NCBI RefSeq assembly: GCF_900112105.1
Contig: NZ_FOKV01000001.1
Span: forward strand, 558,001 to 622,000
Length of the DNA: 64,000 bases
Reading direction: 5' to 3'
From: Zunongwangia mangrovi
GTDB taxonomy: Bacteria; Bacteroidota; Bacteroidia; Flavobacteriales; Flavobacteriaceae
The notes beneath the pieces are model-generated. The model searched no databases. It was not told the DNA's origin and was given only the letters and a program-made list of their open reading frames with translations. Each line of letters opens with the position of its first letter. Within the stretch, counting starts at the first letter, position 1. The translations under genes and the position numbers were made by a program. Of this stretch, positions 34,528 to 43,859 are shown piece after piece.

Positions 34528-37080
34528 TTGGTTTTGAGGAGATTTTTACATGTTGTTTTTGTTTTTTTTCTAATTGGGGCTATACTTTCCTGCTCCAGAA
34601 AGAAAGATACTTTTATTAGTCGAAGCTGGCATTCGGTTACTGCGGAATATAATACACTTTATAACGGAAACCTTGCTCTTGAAGCAGGGCGGGAAGAGTT
34701 AAACCAGAATTATAAGGACAATTACTGGGATTTACTACCTATAGAACGTATGCAGATCGATGAAGAGATTCTTCTTCCCGATAGCGTTCGAAATCAAAAT
34801 TTTGGTGTTGCCGAGCAAAAAGCGGTAAAAGCGATTCAGCGTCATTCGATGTTAATTGATGGGGACGAAGAAAATCCACAGATCGATGAAGCTTATATGT
34901 TGTTGGGAAAAGCACGATATTTTGATCAACGTTTTATTCCCGCATTAGAAGCATTCAACTATATTTTGCAAAGATATCCGGCCAGTAATAGCATTAGAAA
35001 TGCGCAAATTTGGCGAGAGAAAACCAATATTAGGTTAGAGAATAACAGGATCGCGATTAGAAATTTAAAAAGGATCATCGAAAATGCCCAATTTGAGGAT
35101 CAGGAATATGCAGATGCGAAAGCAGCCATGGCGCAGGCCTATATAAATCTTCAGTATCCCGATAGTGCATTGGCTCCTTTAACTACTGCTGCCAATTTCA
35201 CCAATAAAAACGAAGAAAAAGGACGTTATTTTTTCATTTTAGGTCAGTTATATAATCTACTAAATCAACCTGAAAATGCTAATCTTGCTTTTGATGAGGT
35301 TATCGAGCTTAATCGAAAGTCACCGCGGATTTACATGATCAATGCCTATATCCAAAAAGCAAGAAATTTTGACCCTGAAGAAAATAACGATCAGCAACTA
35401 AAAGAATTGCTTATAAGTCTTGAAGAAGATCGCGAAAATCGTCCATTTTTGGATAAAATTTACTTTCAATTTGGCGAATATTATAATCAACGAGATTCTT
35501 TAGATACCGCTATTGTTTTTTACAATAAGTCACTTAGAAGTCGCGCAAACAGCGATCCTTATTTAAGATCTATAAATTACGAGATCTTAGCGAATATCAA
35601 TTTTGATCGATCAAATTATCAAAGAGCTGCGAAATATTTTGATAGTACGCTTTTCGAAATGAATTCTAGTTTAAGGGAGTACAGAACTATAGAAAAGAAG
35701 CGTAAGAACCTAGATGATGTGATCTTTTACCAGTCGATTGCAGATAAAAACGATAGTATTTTAGATCTCACAAAGTTATCACGCGAAGAGCAAATTGCTT
35801 TTTATACAGAATATACTAATAAGCTAAAGGAAGATTATCAAAATCAAATTGAAGAAGGGGAAACAGAAGAAGCCTTAGCTTTAAATACTGCAGGCCCGGG
35901 AGTTCCAAATACGGGAATTCCAAACATTGGAGTTCCTGGCGAAGAGAATACGAATAAATTCTATTTCTATAACGACAATCTTATTAGTAGAGGAGAGCGC
36001 GAGTTTTTAAGAGTTTGGGGAAACCGTCAACTTGCAGATAACTGGCGTTGGATGGCTACAGGAAATACGACTGCAATGGCAACTTCTGAAGATGGTGCAG
36101 ATTTCGATTTTACAAGCGATCCAAGATTTAATCCAGTAACTTATGTTGATAAACTTCCAACAGATAATAAAGTTATCGATAGTTTGTATAAAGAGAGAAA
36201 TTACGCTTACTATCAACTTGGTTTAATTTATAATGAAAAATTTGCTGAGTATCGACTTTCTGCAAATCGGTTAGAAGAAGTTTTAGCTAGTGATCCAGAA
36301 GATCGATTGGTATTACCTTCTAAATATAATCTTTATAAGGCCTACGGAAATTTAAATATGCTGGCCAAACAAGATGAGATGAAGAGAGATATCATCACTA
36401 ATTATCCAGATTCTCAATACGCGATATTTATTCAGAATCCACAAAGCCTTGCTAACGGCGAGAGCTTACCAAAAATGAGTTATGAAAATACCTTCGAATT
36501 ATTCGAAAATAAAGAATTTACAGAGGTGATTTCAGAAAGTAATAAATTTATCACTCGATATTCTGGTGAAGAGATCGTTCCTAAATTCGAATTGTTAAAA
36601 GCGATGGCCATAGGGCGATTAAAAGGTTTGTCTGAATATCGTACGGCATTAAGCCATGTTTCGCTAACCTATCCGCAATCGCCAGAGGGACAAAAAGCAA
36701 AGCAGATGATAAGCGAATCGCTACCAAGATTAAGCCGACTTCAACTTCAGCAAGATAGTTTGGCCAAAAATTACAAACTGGTGTACGAGTTTGATGCTAA
36801 TAAGAAAGAAGAAGCGCTGGAATTTCAGCAAAAATTAGATTCGGCTATGGTAGATCTAGACTATTCCAATCTTTCCACGTCCTTAGATCCTTATACGATC
36901 GATCGCTTGTTTGTGGTGGTACATGGTCTAGAAGATCGCGCCAGAGCTTTAGGTTTTGGTGAATTATTACGAGAAAATGATGATTATAAGCTTGAAAATG
37001 ATTTTATTGCGATCTCAACTAATAATTACCGGGTAATTCTTCTAAGAAAGAACCTCGACACTTATAAAACAGATTATTAA
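34528..37080 (+). CDS. sprE: Gliding motility / type IX secretion lipoprotein SprE (PorW)
   Basis: About 850 residues. The signal peptide ends in a lipobox (GAILSC). It is followed by the family motif SWHSVTAEYNTLYNGNLALE and a long array of TPR-like helices (LLGKARYFDQRFIPALEAFN and so on). This matches SprE of Flavobacterium johnsoniae and PorW of Porphyromonas, outer-membrane lipoproteins needed for type IX secretion and gliding. The start is unusual: only TTG codons (34528 or 34534) fit the frame. An out-of-frame 9-codon ORF (ATG 34508) ends in a TGA that overlaps the second TTG. The bactofilin gene follows after 17 bp. Confidence 0.85.
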   Translation: MVLRRFLHVVFVFFLIGAILSCSRKKDTFISRSWHSVTAEYNTLYNGNLALEAGREELNQNYKDNYWDLLPIERMQIDEEILLPDSVRNQNFGVAEQKAVKAIQRHSMLIDGDEENPQIDEAYMLLGKARYFDQRFIPALEAFNYILQRYPASNSIRNAQIWREKTNIRLENNRIAIRNLKRIIENAQFEDQEYADAKAAMAQAYINLQYPDSALAPLTTAANFTNKNEEKGRYFFILGQLYNLLNQPENANLAFDEVIELNRKSPRIYMINAYIQKARNFDPEENNDQQLKELLISLEEDRENRPFLDKIYFQFGEYYNQRDSLDTAIVFYNKSLRSRANSDPYLRSINYEILANINFDRSNYQRAAKYFDSTLFEMNSSLREYRTIEKKRKNLDDVIFYQSIADKNDSILDLTKLSREEQIAFYTEYTNKLKEDYQNQIEEGETEEALALNTAGPGVPNTGIPNIGVPGEENTNKFYFYNDNLISRGEREFLRVWGNRQLADNWRWMATGNTTAMATSEDGADFDFTSDPRFNPVTYVDKLPTDNKVIDSLYKERNYAYYQLGLIYNEKFAEYRLSANRLEEVLASDPEDRLVLPSKYNLYKAYGNLNMLAKQDEMKRDIITNYPDSQYAIFIQNPQSLANGESLPKMSYENTFELFENKEFTEVISESNKFITRYSGEEIVPKFELLKAMAIGRLKGLSEYRTALSHVSLTYPQSPEGQKAKQMISESLPRLSRLQLQQDSLAKNYKLVYEFDANKKEEALEFQQKLDSAMVDLDYSNLSTSLDPYTIDRLFVVVHGLEDRARALGFGELLRENDDYKLENDFIAISTNNYRVILLRKNLDTYKTDY

Positions 37081-37097
37081 CTCTCACTCTTAATACG

Positions 37098-37493
37098 ATG
37101 TTTTCAGAAAAAAAGAAAAGTTCTGGCGCTAAGGAATTTTCTAATGAGCAAAATAAAATTGCAGCAGGAACTAAAATTACCGGAGATATAACGGCTAAAG
37201 GAGCTTTTAGGATCGAAGGTTTTTTAAAAGGCACATTAGTTACCACCGGGAAAGTGGTTATAAGTAAAAATGGAAATATAGAAGGAACTTTGGAATGTGA
37301 AAATGCTGATATTGAGGGTTCTTTTAAGGGAAAATTGAAAGTTAGCGGTATTTTAAGTTTAAAATCAACAGCTACGGTAGATGGAGAGGTTGTAGCGGCA
37401 AAACTTGCCGTAGAACCCGGTGCTAATTTTAATGCTACTTGCCAGATGCGCGGCGCAATGAAGTCGGTTAAGAATGAAAAACAATCAGCGTAA
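37098..37493 (+). CDS. Bactofilin family cytoskeletal protein
   Basis: 131 residues. Short disordered ends flank a right-handed beta-helix of repeating Gly/Ile/Val turns (AGTKITGDITAKGAFRIEG; then GNIEGTLECENADIEG). Bactofilins polymerise without nucleotide into membrane-associated filaments that position cell-wall or motility machinery. It overlaps the next gene, atpZ, by 20 bp and follows sprE closely. Its role in this organism cannot be fixed from sequence. Confidence 0.92.
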   Translation: MFSEKKKSSGAKEFSNEQNKIAAGTKITGDITAKGAFRIEGFLKGTLVTTGKVVISKNGNIEGTLECENADIEGSFKGKLKVSGILSLKSTATVDGEVVAAKLAVEPGANFNATCQMRGAMKSVKNEKQSA

Positions 37494-37692
37494 CAAGTAC
37501 CTGGTATTTGTAAATGTAGGTTTTCAGATGGCTATTATTATTGCCGGAGGTGTTTTTCTTGGTATTTGGTTAGATGAAAAATTTCCGAATAAATTTTCTG
37601 CGTACACGATATCATTATCACTTTTAGGCGTTTTTATTGCTTTATTTCAGGTAATACGAAGCGTAAAAAATATAAGTAAAGACGACGATTAG
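37474..37692 (+). CDS. AtpZ/AtpI-family F0F1 ATPase accessory protein
   Basis: 72 residues with two transmembrane helices (about 11-30 and 42-62) separated by WLDEKFPNKFS. This is the AtpZ layout, a small accessory membrane protein thought to help magnesium uptake or assembly of the c-ring, located just before atpB. The start overlaps the bactofilin gene by 20 bp, which implies coupling, and the stop directly abuts the next ATG. Confidence 0.82.
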   Translation: MKNNQRNKYLVFVNVGFQMAIIIAGGVFLGIWLDEKFPNKFSAYTISLSLLGVFIALFQVIRSVKNISKDDD

Positions 37693-38079
37693 ATGGGACG
37701 ACCATTTTTAAACTTCCTTAAGGTATTTTTGCCTTTTGCATTGATCTTATTCGCGATTCAATTTTATACTGTTTCAAATTTTGTAGAGGCGACCCTATAC
37801 TACAGTACAGTTTCTAATTACGCATTTCATATTTTAGCGACAATATTAATTTACGCGATATTATTATTTATAAATCTCAATTTTGAGGATAAAACAGGCT
37901 TTGCCTTTATGGGGATGGGCTTGTTGAAAATGCTGGCAGCAGTATTATTTTTGTTGCCTGCATTGCTTAATGATGAGGTATCGATTTTTGCTCAGGTGAT
38001 CGCTTTTTTTGTCCCATATTTTATATTTTTAATTTTTGAAACCACCTTTGCTGTGAAATTAATTAATCATAATAAATGA
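37693..38079 (+). CDS. Membrane protein of the ATP synthase operon (DUF6168/AtpI-like)
   Basis: 128 residues with four transmembrane helices (about 10-28, 43-60, 71-90 and 99-122). The position directly between atpZ and atpB, and the helix count, match AtpI-like proteins. I recall the flavobacterial form as DUF6168. Such proteins may guide assembly of the rotor ring. No charged motif gives further detail. Confidence 0.65.
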   Translation: MGRPFLNFLKVFLPFALILFAIQFYTVSNFVEATLYYSTVSNYAFHILATILIYAILLFINLNFEDKTGFAFMGMGLLKMLAAVLFLLPALLNDEVSIFAQVIAFFVPYFIFLIFETTFAVKLINHNK

Positions 38080-38160
38080 TTGAATATCAATAATCTTTAA
38101 GATTAATTGAAATCTAAATAAAAAATTAAAACCGGGACTTTCACATAAAAAATAAAAGTA

Positions 38161-38168
38161 TACCTTTG
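38161..38168 (+). promoter_or_regulatory. Promoter -7 element for atpB
   Basis: TACCTTTG fits TANNTTTG, with TTTC about 20 bp upstream. A 45-nt leader would precede atpB. This gives the core ATP synthase genes a promoter apart from sprE-bactofilin-atpZ. Confidence 0.6.
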
Positions 38169-38212
38169 CACCGAAATTTAGAGCCCATAATTTTATAAGT
38201 AGACCAGGTATT

Positions 38213-39295
38213 ATGATAGCACAAAAATCGTTAAAGATTATAGTGACATTTGCACTAGCCTTACTTCCGGTTTTTTCTTTTGCATCAAAAGAGGACTCTT
38301 TAGCAGAAGCTGAAAAAGAATTTAATGCTACAGATATGATTCTTCACCACATTGGTGATGCGCATGGATGGCATTTTTATGGAGAAGGCGAAAATTCTTT
38401 CACAATACCACTTCCGGTAATACTTTATACCGATAATGGTCTTGTAACATTTATGTCTAGTGAATTTCACCATGATACCGAAGGGCATCATGTGGTAGAG
38501 AAAAACGGAATGCACTTCGTTAATCTTCACGAGAAAATCTATCAGTTAGAAGAAGGAGCTCATGGGGTAGAGTTCGATGAAGATCACCACCCTTTAAATG
38601 CAGAGCGACCTATCGATTTATCGATCACTAAAAATGTAGCGGCTATGTTTATAACCGTTATCATTATGTTGATCATTTTTAATCGATTAGCTTCTTTCCA
38701 CAAGAAAAATAAACATGCTCCAAAAGGCTTCAATAACGTGCTAGAAACCTTTGTTCTATTTGTTAGAGACGAAATTGCTAGACCACAAATTGGAGAGAAA
38801 AAATATATGAAGTTCATGCCATTTTTATTAACGGTATTTTTCTTCATCTGGATTACGAATATGATTGGATTATTACCAGGTGCGGCCAACGTAACAGGTA
38901 ATATAGCAGTGACTATTTCTTTAGGTTTATTCACTCTTGTTTTAATTCTAATTAACGGTAGTAAAGATTACTGGAAACACACACTTTGGATGCCAGGCAT
39001 TCCAACATTTGTGAAGCCACTTCTTGCTGTAGTAGAATTAATGGGTGTTTTCATTAAGCCAATTGCACTTATGATTCGTTTATTTGCGAACATTACCGCA
39101 GGTCACATTATCATCTTAAGTTTAATAGGATTAATATTTATTCTTGAAAGCGTAGGAGTAGCTGGTGTTTCGGTTCCTTTTGCTCTTTTTATATCGATAT
39201 TAGAATTGCTTGTGGCATTTTTACAGGCATTTATTTTTACCATGCTGTCTGCCCTGTTTATTGGGATGGCAGTAGAAGAACACGAACATCATTAA
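38213..39295 (+). CDS. atpB: ATP synthase F0 subunit a
   Basis: 360 residues, longer than the 270 typical of other phyla because of an N-terminal signal-like helix and a His-rich periplasmic domain (residues 25-135; FHHDTEGHHVV), as is usual in Bacteroidetes. The core has six helices with the essential arginine in PIALMIRLFANITAGHI. The subunit forms the proton half-channels facing the c-ring. It is followed 24 bp later by atpE. Confidence 0.95.
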   Translation: MIAQKSLKIIVTFALALLPVFSFASKEDSLAEAEKEFNATDMILHHIGDAHGWHFYGEGENSFTIPLPVILYTDNGLVTFMSSEFHHDTEGHHVVEKNGMHFVNLHEKIYQLEEGAHGVEFDEDHHPLNAERPIDLSITKNVAAMFITVIIMLIIFNRLASFHKKNKHAPKGFNNVLETFVLFVRDEIARPQIGEKKYMKFMPFLLTVFFFIWITNMIGLLPGAANVTGNIAVTISLGLFTLVLILINGSKDYWKHTLWMPGIPTFVKPLLAVVELMGVFIKPIALMIRLFANITAGHIIILSLIGLIFILESVGVAGVSVPFALFISILELLVAFLQAFIFTMLSALFIGMAVEEHEHH

Positions 39296-39319
39296 CTTTT
39301 AATTTTAAATCTTTCAATT

Positions 39320-39541
39320 ATGGAATTATTGTATGTAGGTCTCGCAGCTTTAGGTGCCGGTTTAGCAGTTATCGGTGCAGCTATGGGAGTTGGTAAAATC
39401 GGTGGATCTGCCATGGATGCTATCGCTCGTCAGCCAGAAGCTTCTGGAAAAATCCAGACAGCTATGATTATCGCTGCGGCTCTTGTTGAAGGTGTTGCTC
39501 TTTTTGGAGTAGTAGCAGCTTTACTTGGAGTTCTTAAGTAA
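39320..39541 (+). CDS. atpE: ATP synthase F0 subunit c
   Basis: 73 residues forming a two-helix hairpin with the RQPEASGKIQ loop. The ion-binding carboxylate is Glu57 in ALVEGVALFG. The sodium-type signature (a Gln in helix 1 with Ser or Thr after the Glu) is absent, so it is proton-type. This subunit is needed in ring copy number; a strong hairpin follows the gene (39556-39586). Confidence 0.95.
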   Translation: MELLYVGLAALGAGLAVIGAAMGVGKIGGSAMDAIARQPEASGKIQTAMIIAAALVEGVALFGVVAALLGVLK

Positions 39542-39555
39542 TTGAATTCTTATTT

Positions 39556-39586
39556 ATCCATTCGTAACGGTTGGTTACGAATGGAT
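39556..39586 (+). terminator. Intercistronic hairpin between atpE and atpF
   Basis: ATCCATTCGTAAC, loop GGTTG, GTTACGAATGGAT: a perfect 13-bp stem. It may be an attenuator or an mRNA-stabilising structure that raises atpE above the downstream genes. Confidence 0.7.
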
Positions 39587-39607
39587 TTACTTTAAATTAA
39601 AAAAATT

Positions 39608-40102
39608 ATGGAATTAATCACTCCTGAAATTGGTCTTATTTTTTGGCAAACGATAGTTTTCCTTGTACTTATTTTGATATTAGCGAAATTTGCCTGGAAA
39701 CCTATTCTTGGTGCTGTTAAGCAAAGAGAAGATTCTATCAACGACGCTTTGTCTTCGGCTGAAACAGCTAGAAAAGAATTGCAAAATCTTAAGGCAGATA
39801 ACGAGCAGTTAATGAAAGAAACACGTGCTGAAAGAGATGCTATTCTTAAAGAAGCTCGTGAATTAAAAGAAAAGGTTTTGGCAGATGCTACAGAAGAAGC
39901 ACAAACCAAAGCAGATAAAATTGTAGCACAGGCTAAAGAAAGTATTGAGCTAGAGAAAAAAGCTGCTATGGCAGAACTTAAGTCTCAGGTTGCAAACTTA
40001 TCTATAGAGATTGCTGAAAAAGTAGTTCGTAAAGAATTATCAAGTAAAGAAAAACAACACCAAATGATCGATGATATGCTTGGTGATGTTACTTTAAACT
40101 AA
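39608..40102 (+). CDS. atpF: ATP synthase F0 subunit b
   Basis: 164 residues: one N-terminal membrane helix (about 10-28, LIFWQTIVFLVLILILAKFA) followed by a long Ala/Glu/Lys-rich coiled-coil that forms the peripheral stator stalk. Length is typical. It lies downstream of the hairpin and 6 bp before the atpH frame. Confidence 0.94.
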   Translation: MELITPEIGLIFWQTIVFLVLILILAKFAWKPILGAVKQREDSINDALSSAETARKELQNLKADNEQLMKETRAERDAILKEARELKEKVLADATEEAQTKADKIVAQAKESIELEKKAAMAELKSQVANLSIEIAEKVVRKELSSKEKQHQMIDDMLGDVTLN

Positions 40103-40111
40103 TACTTTGTG

Positions 40112-40669
40112 ATGAAAGGAACCAGAGCAGCACAACGTTACGCAAAAGCCATCCTAAATTTAGCTAATGAGAAAAATGTAGCTAAAGATGTAAAGGATGA
40201 TATGCTAAGTATTTCTAAGACAATTGCAGGCAGCGAAGATCTAAGAAATATGTTAGCAAGTCCAGTAATTAAACCAGCACTTAAAAACCAGGCTTTAAAG
40301 GCTGTTTTTAAGGATGTGAACGGTTTAACCACTGGCGTTTTCAATTTACTTGTAGAGAATAACCGTATCGATATTTTAGGTATTGTAGCAGATCAATATT
40401 TAAGATTGTTTGATGGTTCTATACAGGTGCAAAATGCTGTTGTTACTACTGTAGTTCCTTTAACAAAAGAGCTTGAAGCTAAAATTCAGGCTAAAATAAA
40501 AGAGCTTACCGGTAGGGAAGCAATAATCAAGAATAAGATCGATGAAAGTATTCTTGGTGGTTTTGTTTTAAGAGTTGGTGACTTGCAGTACAATGCTAGT
40601 GTTGCTAATAATTTAAACAAATTAAAAACAGAATTTAAAACAGGCAACGCATACGTTTCTAAAATTTAA
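40112..40669 (+). CDS. atpH: ATP synthase F1 subunit delta
   Basis: 185 residues. N-terminal six-helix bundle (RAAQRYAKAILNLANEKN) and the C-terminal strand that joins subunit b (DESILGGFVLRVGD). It connects the F1 head to the stalk. The ATG at 40112 is preferred; a GTG just before it (40109) would add one residue. Confidence 0.94.
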   Translation: MKGTRAAQRYAKAILNLANEKNVAKDVKDDMLSISKTIAGSEDLRNMLASPVIKPALKNQALKAVFKDVNGLTTGVFNLLVENNRIDILGIVADQYLRLFDGSIQVQNAVVTTVVPLTKELEAKIQAKIKELTGREAIIKNKIDESILGGFVLRVGDLQYNASVANNLNKLKTEFKTGNAYVSKI

Positions 40670-40714
40670 TAAAAACCGCCCGTAAGTTAACGTGGCATTT
40701 TATCTTAAATAATT

Positions 40715-42295
40715 ATGGCAGAAGTAAATCCTGCTGAAGTATCAGCAATATTAAAGCAACAACTTTCTGGATTCGAGGCAAAGGCTTCTTTAGACGAGGT
40801 TGGTACCGTACTTACAGTTGGTGACGGTATTGCGAACGTTTATGGACTTTCTAATGCTCAATACGGAGAATTAGTACAATTTGAAAGTGGTCTAGAAGGA
40901 ATGGTACTTAACCTTGAAGAAGATAATGTTGGGGTAGTACTTTTAGGACCTTCAAAAGAAATCAAAGAAGGTTCTACAGTAAAAAGAACACAAAGAATTG
41001 CTTCTATAAAAGTTGGTGAAGGTATTGTTGGAAGAGTAGTAAATACTCTAGGTGAGCCTATCGACGGTAAAGGACCTATCGAAGGTGAAACTTTCGAAAT
41101 GCCTTTAGAGCGTAAGGCGCCTGGTGTTGTTTTTCGTGAGCCTGTAACAGAGCCTATGCAAACAGGTATTAAGTCTATCGATGCGATGGTACCTGTAGGA
41201 AGAGGGCAGCGTGAGCTTGTGATTGGTGACCGCCAAACGGGTAAAACTACTGTTTGTATCGATACCATCCTTAATCAAAAAGAATTTTATGATGCTGGTG
41301 AGCCGGTATATTGTATATACGTAGCTGTAGGGCAAAAAGCGTCTACTGTTGCAGGTATTGCTAAGGTTTTAGAAGATAAAGGAGCTTTAGCATATACAAC
41401 TATCGTTGCTGCAAATGCATCAGATCCTGCACCTATGCAGGTTTATGCTCCATTTGCTGGTGCTGCGATTGGTGAATATTTTAGAGATACAGGACGTCCT
41501 GCATTGATCGTTTATGATGATCTTTCTAAGCAGGCTGTTGCTTATCGTGAGGTTTCTCTTTTATTACGTCGTCCACCAGGACGTGAGGCGTATCCAGGGG
41601 ATGTTTTCTTCCTTCACTCAAGATTATTAGAGCGTGCTGCAAAAGTGATCAATGATGACGGAATTGCAAAAACAATGAACGATCTTCCTGAATCTCTTAA
41701 AGATAAGGTAAAAGGTGGTGGATCTTTAACTGCACTTCCTATTATCGAAACTCAGGCTGGTGACGTTTCTGCGTATATTCCAACTAACGTAATTTCGATT
41801 ACAGATGGGCAGATCTTCTTAACTTCAGATTTATTTAACTCTGGTGTTCGTCCGGCAATTAACGTAGGTATTTCGGTATCGCGTGTGGGTGGTTCAGCTC
41901 AGATCAAATCAATGAAGAAAGTTGCTGGTACACTTAAGTTAGACCAGGCACAGTTCCGTGAGCTTGAAGCTTTTGCTAAGTTTGGTTCAGACCTTGATGC
42001 CGCTACAATGAGTGTAATTGAAAAAGGTAAACGTAACGTAGAGATTCTTAAACAAGGACAAAACGATCCTTATCCAGTAGAAGATCAAATCGCAATTATC
42101 TTTGCAGGTTCTAAGAACTTACTTAGAGAAGTGCCTGTAGAAAAAGTAAGAGAATTCGAAAGAGATTATATTGAATTCCTAAACGCTAAGCATAGAGACG
42201 TAATGGATACGCTTAAGGCCGGTAAACTTACCGATGAAGTTACAGATACTTTAGCATCTGTAGCAAAAGAGCTATCTGAAAAATATAAAGCATAA
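40715..42295 (+). CDS. atpA: ATP synthase F1 subunit alpha
   Basis: 526 residues. P-loop GDRQTGKT at 171-178, the conserved [12 protein letters not shown], and the [20 protein letters not shown] region. It is the non-catalytic nucleotide-binding subunit; the catalytic beta subunit gene (atpD) is not in this operon. It is followed by a strong hairpin and then atpG. Confidence 0.98.
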   Translation: MAEVNPAEVSAILKQQLSGFEAKASLDEVGTVLTVGDGIANVYGLSNAQYGELVQFESGLEGMVLNLEEDNVGVVLLGPSKEIKEGSTVKRTQRIASIKVGEGIVGRVVNTLGEPIDGKGPIEGETFEMPLERKAPGVVFREPVTEPMQTGIKSIDAMVPVGRGQRELVIGDRQTGKTTVCIDTILNQKEFYDAGEPVYCIYVAVGQKASTVAGIAKVLEDKGALAYTTIVAANASDPAPMQVYAPFAGAAIGEYFRDTGRPALIVYDDLSKQAVAYREVSLLLRRPPGREAYPGDVFFLHSRLLERAAKVINDDGIAKTMNDLPESLKDKVKGGGSLTALPIIETQAGDVSAYIPTNVISITDGQIFLTSDLFNSGVRPAINVGISVSRVGGSAQIKSMKKVAGTLKLDQAQFRELEAFAKFGSDLDAATMSVIEKGKRNVEILKQGQNDPYPVEDQIAIIFAGSKNLLREVPVEKVREFERDYIEFLNAKHRDVMDTLKAGKLTDEVTDTLASVAKELSEKYKA

Positions 42296-42304
42296 AAGTT
42301 TATA

Positions 42305-42339
42305 AGCAAAGAGTGCAAAATAGCATTGCACTCTTTGCT
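42305..42339 (+). terminator. Hairpin between atpA and atpG
   Basis: AGCAAAGAGTGCAA, 7-nt loop, TTGCACTCTTTGCT: a perfect 14-bp stem, with no strong T tract. It is more likely an RNA-stability or attenuation element than a full terminator, since atpG follows after 35 bp. Confidence 0.7.
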
Positions 42340-42373
42340 CTATTAGTATTTAGGCTAGTCCAATTTTAAAAAT

Positions 42374-43234
42374 ATGGCAAACTTAAAAGAATTACGTAGC
42401 AGAATTACCTCGGTTTCTTCAACGATGCAGATTACCAGTGCCATGAAAATGGTTTCTGCGGCAAAGTTGAGTAAAGCTCAGGATGCTATCGAATCTATGC
42501 GCCCTTATTCCCAAAAGCTATCCCAGCTTTTACAGGATCTTAGCGCAACTTTAGATGATGATACTAGCAGTAAATATGCAGAGCAGCGTGAGGTAGAAAA
42601 AGTACTTGTAGTTGCTATTTCTTCTAACAGAGGTTTGGCAGGTGCTTTTAACGCAAACATTATTAAAGGTGTAAAAAATGCTGTCGCTAAAGAATATTCA
42701 GATAAGGATGTTCATTTATACAGTATTGGTAAAAAAGCCAACGATATTTTAAAACGAAGCTTTACAGTATATAAAACGAATACCGAGATTTTTGATGATC
42801 TTAGTTTTGAAAATGTATCTGTTATTGCTGAAGATTTAATGGAGCAATTCTTAGAAGGAAATTACGATAAGATCGTACTGGTGTATAACCACTTTAAGAA
42901 TGCCGCTACACAAGCTGTTTTAACTGAGCAATTCTTACCCATTCCTAAGTTTGATACAGAAGAAGAAAAGCAACTTGATTACATTTTTGAGCCTTCTAAA
43001 TTAGAGATCGTAAAAGATCTTATTCCAAAGTCGCTCAAAATGCAATTATATAAGGCTTTAAGAGACTCTTTTGCCTCAGAGCATGGTGCACGTATGACGG
43101 CGATGCATAAAGCGACAGAGAACGCTACAGAACTTAGAGATTCGCTTAAATTGTCTTACAACAAAGCAAGACAGGCTTCGATTACTAACGAAATTCTTGA
43201 AATTGTTGGTGGTGCTGAAGCACTTAATAACTAA
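42374..43234 (+). CDS. atpG: ATP synthase F1 subunit gamma
   Basis: 286 residues. The central rotor shaft: N-terminal coiled-coil LRSRITSVSSTMQITSAMKM, a Rossmann-like middle (VVAISSNRGLAGAFN), and the C-terminal return helix ARMTAMHKATENATELRDSL. All are intact. It closes the operon; beta and epsilon genes must be elsewhere in the genome. Confidence 0.97.
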   Translation: MANLKELRSRITSVSSTMQITSAMKMVSAAKLSKAQDAIESMRPYSQKLSQLLQDLSATLDDDTSSKYAEQREVEKVLVVAISSNRGLAGAFNANIIKGVKNAVAKEYSDKDVHLYSIGKKANDILKRSFTVYKTNTEIFDDLSFENVSVIAEDLMEQFLEGNYDKIVLVYNHFKNAATQAVLTEQFLPIPKFDTEEEKQLDYIFEPSKLEIVKDLIPKSLKMQLYKALRDSFASEHGARMTAMHKATENATELRDSLKLSYNKARQASITNEILEIVGGAEALNN

Positions 43235-43256
43235 TAATCTCATTTTAGATATTTTA

Positions 43257-43284
43257 AAGCCCGGTTTTTTTCCGGGCTTTTTTG
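43257..43284 (+). terminator. Terminator of the ATP synthase operon
   Basis: AAGCCCGG, T-rich loop, CCGGGCTTTTTTG: classic GC-rich stem followed by T residues. It is nearly identical in stem to the one after the OmpH-like gene. Confidence 0.92.
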
Positions 43285-43391
43285 TTTCAAAAGACCTGCT
43301 TATTTCAACTAATATTAGCTGTTTCTGAAGCTTAATTTTTCTTTGGCACTTGTTTTGATTTCTTTTAGCGAACAATCAAACAAATAGAGTT

Positions 43392-43832
43392 ATGAAACAT
43401 ACTTATTTTATCTTCAGCATATTTTTCTTTTCGCTTTTTACCAACTGCGGAACAAATAAAAACCTGCAGGAAGAAGCTCCTGCACAATTTGAACAGGCTT
43501 TTTATACTACAACAGATGGTGAGATGACTTTCTATCTTCCGGTGACAGCAATTCAGAAAAACAGAGTTGAATTAAAGAATATTTACTTTAAAGGTTTAAA
43601 ATCCCCAATTGTTCACAATCAAGATGGGCAAAATCGCTACACTGCGAGCTTCGGAATTCGCCAATCAGATTATGTGATGAGTTCAGACCCAAGAGAAGAA
43701 TACGGGAATAAAATGCCACAGAAACCCGAGAAAAGTCCGGTGAGTATCGAAAAAGATCAGGCTTTGTTAGAATACCAGGAGAATGGTGAGACCAAATATT
43801 ATGTAATTAGCAATATCGAAGAACGTAAATAG
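43392..43832 (+). CDS. Hypothetical lipoprotein
   Basis: 146 residues with a signal peptide and lipobox (LFTNC, residues about 15-19). The mature part is acidic to neutral and beta-rich, with YTTTDGEMTFYLPVTAIQ. I recognise no domain. The gene lies between the ATP synthase terminator and the flippase. No clear TANNTTTG promoter is visible upstream. Confidence 0.7.
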   Translation: MKHTYFIFSIFFFSLFTNCGTNKNLQEEAPAQFEQAFYTTTDGEMTFYLPVTAIQKNRVELKNIYFKGLKSPIVHNQDGQNRYTASFGIRQSDYVMSSDPREEYGNKMPQKPEKSPVSIEKDQALLEYQENGETKYYVISNIEERK

Positions 43833-43859
43833 GTGGTGTTTTCTTAATTATTAGGATAT

